64,000 nt of DNA. Source: Cryptomeria japonica (lineage: Eukaryota > Streptophyta > Pinopsida > Cupressales > Cupressaceae). Below, one piece after another: positions 61,321 through 64,000 of the stretch. The position numbers and the translations under genes were made by a program. How positions within the stretch are numbered: position 1 is the stretch's first letter; every line of letters starts with the position of its first letter. The notes under the pieces are model-generated. The model ran no database searches and was not told where the DNA came from. It worked only from the letters and a program-made list of their open reading frames with translations. Where the stretch lies: NCBI RefSeq assembly GCF_030272615.1, contig NC_081413.1, positions 610,089,209 to 610,153,208 of the forward strand. Direction: 5' to 3'.

Positions 61321-62792
61321 TGTAGACGTATAAAAATGACCATATTCCTAAATGAATATTTTATGTTCATTTCTCTATTTAATTAAATCCAATTTAATTA
61401 AATTATCCACTTTCTTCTATTTTATTAAGTAAATTACTCAATTTATTTAAATTAAATTCACTATATCCATTTAATGAATAAATCATTTTATTCAATTAAA
61501 TTCCCCCTATCCACTTTTAATTAAATTCAAATTTAATTAAATAGTTATCTTAAATTGAATAAATCTAATTTATTTAATTGCCACCAAATTGAATTAAATT
61601 ACTTTATTTCAATTAAATCCTATTATCTCTCCATCCACTTGCAAAATCCCAAACCCCTTTCTAATCCCTTCTAAAATCTTCTAATCACTTCTAATTAACC
61701 TAACCCCTCCTCTAAACTTTGTCACATCCCTAAGCAAAGGGAAGTCACTTCTCAAAACCCTTAAAGTCTTTGATAACCATTAAAGGTTTTCAACCTTCAA
61801 CCACTAAATGGCTCAAAGTCTTTGAAAACTATTGAAGGCTTTCAACCTTCAACCACTTAATTCCCACAGTCTCCAATAACCATTAATGGTTAACTCAAAC
61901 TCTCCTACATGGTTAAAACATTTGTTTTGACTCAACCTCTATCCAACCCAAGGGTCTCATCAGACCTTTAATGCTTTGACCATGATTATCTCTTAATCAT
62001 TTGCACAAAGGTTTATCCTAGGATTAACTCCTAATCCAGTGGGTAATCCTAACTTAGACTTGACCCTTAGCCTCTAGATAACCATGAGGTCTTCTCAGGT
62101 CTTTAATGCCTCCAACCTCTTCTCAACCCAACCCTATGTTGACACTTGTCACCATTTCATTGGTGCCAATTGTGCACATGGATCCCCAACTTTCAAACTC
62201 AACCCTTGATTAAACCATTCAATCTTGACCATCCATTGCCCTGTTTATGCTATAAATAGAGCTCTCATTCCTCCATTCAAAAACAATCATCTTTCAAATT
62301 TGAAGCATTATACTTATGCTCAAATACTTTCAAGCTTTTTCATATCATCTTTATGCTCCTCATTTAGCCTCTTTTAGATCAGGAATTAGACTAAATATGC
62401 ATGTTTAGTGTACTTTTTTATCATTTAGCTCAATCATAGACTAAATATATTATGCTAGGATAGTATTCATACTAATCTTGTCATCTTATCATTTAGTTTA
62501 TTGCATTCTAGAATCATACATAGCTTATAACACATCTCATACTAAAAATCTATCAGAGCATCCCTCGTTCTTACATTTGCCATCCCTAAACCATTTTGCT
62601 CAGTGATCTGAGAGCAAAAACGTTGGTTTGAGGGACATTGTGAGATAGAGAACCATGGGACCCTCCTTGGGAAGCTGAGTAACATTACGTTACTCCATAG
62701 CTTGCATCAAGAAGTCCTGTGTGTGTGTGTGGACTAGTATTTAACTAAATTTTCACATATTAAGTTTTATTCGCCCACTTTTCCCGCATACA
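61321..62792 (+). repeat. 5' LTR of gypsy element 3
   Basis: 1,472 bp from TGTAGACGTATAAAAATGAC to CCGCATACA. A TATA box GCTATAAATAGAGC lies at about 62,250-62,264. It is followed by a gypsy primer site. The start resembles that of the LTR at 59,946. The rest of the element is outside the window. Confidence 0.75.
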
Positions 62793-62796
62793 TTTC

Positions 62797-62814
62797 TGGC
62801 GCCCACCGTGGGGC
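62797..62814 (+). promoter_or_regulatory. Gypsy primer binding site
   Basis: TGGCGCCCACCGTGGGGC, four bases after the LTR, is a typical primer site of plant gypsy elements. Confidence 0.88.
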
Positions 62815-62880
62815 TAGACCCCAAATAACAAATCGGTTTTTGAAATTAATCATTTTTGCAGGTCCGCGGGAAATAGGAAT

Positions 62881-63135
62881 CCGCGCATGGGAAACATTCC
62901 CTAGCGCATCCAAATAACAGTCTAGCGCATCCCGCTTACTGTTTAGCGCGTGGGGTCTATACTCTAGCGCGTGAAGTCCTTTCTTTAGCGCATGACTTCC
63001 ACTAATATTTTCCTGTAGGTCTCGACATGGGAGAAAAACAGAATAGCGCATCGGAAAAACAACTTAGCACATTGGGGGCACATAATAGTGCGTAGGTGCT
63101 TTTTCTTAGCGCATAGACATCATTTCTTAGCGCAT
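62881..63135. repeat. TAGCGCAT array with exact 21 bp spacing
   Basis: TAGCGCAT or one- to two-base variants start at 62,881, 62,902, 62,923, 62,944, 62,965 and 62,986. After a gap, further copies start at 63,044, 63,065, 63,086, 63,107 and 63,128. Every step within each block is exactly 21 bp, while the 13 bases between cores vary freely. The array lies in the 5' leader of gypsy element 3. Confidence 0.9.
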
Positions 63136-63193
63136 AGAGTTGGCAGAGCCAAAAATTTATGACAGAGTCAAAAATTAGGCTTGTGGGAGGCAT

Positions 63194-63246
63194 AATATAT
63201 ATGGAATATAACACACTTATACTTTAAGTTATATTCCATATATATT
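63194..63246. repeat. Perfect 19 bp inverted repeat (hairpin)
   Basis: AATATATATGGAATATAAC (63,194-63,212) and its exact reverse complement (63,228-63,246) flank a 15-nt loop, in the 5' leader of gypsy element 3. It would fold into a stable stem in genomic RNA. Confidence 0.85.
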
Positions 63247-63249
63247 GTC

Positions 63250-64000
63250 AGGATGTTTGAGAGGGGTTTCAGACCTCTAGGAGCTATAATGCAAAATCTA
63301 GTTTTTGGAAGATCTTCCAAATTTCAGACTTAGTCAAATTTCAGGGCATTTCAGGATCAGGATTGTAAAATTTGTAACCAAGATCAGAATTTAGGCTTGT
63401 GTAAGCCCACACTAACATTTGATCACTAACTATGTGCAGGTTCTAATCTTTTTTGTGTAGGGGAAGGAGTTAGTTTAGAGGGTTTAAGTCTCTTTTTTTA
63501 CTTTCTTTCAACAAAAGTTGGTTAAAAAGAACTCACTCTCATTTTTTCCACAAGTTAAAATAAACCTCATCATTTCATTTGGATGCATAAAATTTACTTC
63601 ATGCCTTCCTTTTTGGTGTTTTAAAATAAAACTTCATCTTTTCTTTATTGCAAGGTAAAAAGAACAACAATTTCATATTTGTTTTCTTGCAAGATTAGAG
63701 GAAAAACACTTCATTTTGGAAGCTGTAAAAAGAACCAACAATCTTTACTTTGGCAAATGTTTTAAAACGAACCTCACCATCCTTTGGTGTTTAAAAGGAT
63801 TCACTTAATTTTGCAAAGTAAAAGAACCTCATCTTCATTTTGTGCAAGGCAAAGAGGGAAAACTTTCCCCTATCGACTTTAATTTTGTTGACCAAACATC
63901 ACGATTTACTTTGTTGACCAGGCTTGTTTTACAAAAGTTTAGGAAATACACACTTTGCTATGAAGGGTTAAAAAGAACATCATGCTTTTTGGAGCAACAT
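63250..64000 (+). other. Leader of gypsy element 3 with decayed repeats
   Basis: No gag has appeared by the window end. From about 63,520 a phrase of the form TTAAAAAGAACCTCATC plus TTTTGCAAG recurs about eight times at irregular spacing (for example 63,526, 63,653, 63,726, 63,820, 63,967). It looks like a degenerate tandem repeat in the leader. Confidence 0.5.

Noticed and set aside
59946-62792. One 2.85 kb LTR between the polypurine tract and the primer site
   Set aside because: A second LTR-like start (TGTAGACG) at 61,321 and two separate TATA boxes (60,365 and about 62,252) fit two LTRs better. Not fully settled.
62881-63135. CRISPR-like array
   Set aside because: The core is only 8 bp with 13 bp fillers, the locus is plant nuclear DNA inside a retroelement, and there are no cas genes.

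Overview
The window is nuclear DNA of a land plant, most likely a seed plant with a very large, repeat-rich genome; a gymnosperm is my inference, not something the sequence proves. The evidence is one intact plant-type GRAS regulator, three plant nuclear tRNA-Asp genes, a plant mobile domain gene, plant lactate dehydrogenase and cytochrome P450 fragments, and a dense nest of Ty3/gypsy, copia, LINE and SINE elements. Apart from the GRAS gene and the tRNAs, nothing looks like a working host gene.

Layout. 1-5300: AT-rich flank with one dispersed repeat and no recognised gene. 5557-7533: PAT1-type GRAS transcription factor, uninterrupted. 7.5-13.5 kb: intergenic, with a ~63 bp tandem repeat, a tRNA-derived SINE with an 11 bp target duplication, a decayed gag-like frame on the minus strand and a TA/TG microsatellite. 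13.7-14.1 kb: first tRNA-Asp with duplicated flanks. 14.2-16.5 kb: gypsy gag-protease fragment, a second dispersed repeat and a broken coiled-coil frame. 18.1-20.3 kb: CT-rich tract, dispersed repeat, AT-rich repeat, long AG microsatellite. 20,788-26,813: gypsy element with matched LTRs and a 5 bp target duplication but no reverse transcriptase.

27.3-52.1 kb is a large inverted duplication. Each arm holds a pyrimidine- or purine-rich tract, a tRNA-Asp gene, a fragment of the lactate dehydrogenase 3' end and AT-rich repeat. Between the arms lie an LDH/P450/LDH chimera (31.5-32.3 kb), two LINEs with their 5' ends facing each other (32.97-39.29 kb minus, 39,866-46,436 plus, the second with a 17 bp target duplication) and a truncated copia-like element (46.8-48.8 kb, minus).

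52.1-64 kb is retroelement sequence: a 374 bp LTR with an initiator-Met primer site, a gypsy gag-protease and integrase tail, a two-exon plant mobile domain gene antisense to that element, the polypurine tract and 3' LTR of a gypsy element, and then the 5' LTR, primer site and leader of another gypsy element. That leader carries a TAGCGCAT array with exact 21 bp spacing inside two blocks, and a perfect 19 bp hairpin.

Nearly all stop codons in the transposon frames are TAG or TGA, as expected from C-to-T decay of methylated DNA. The most unusual items are the LDH-tail repeat family with its P450-centred palindrome, the spliced antisense plant mobile domain gene, and the 21 bp leader array.
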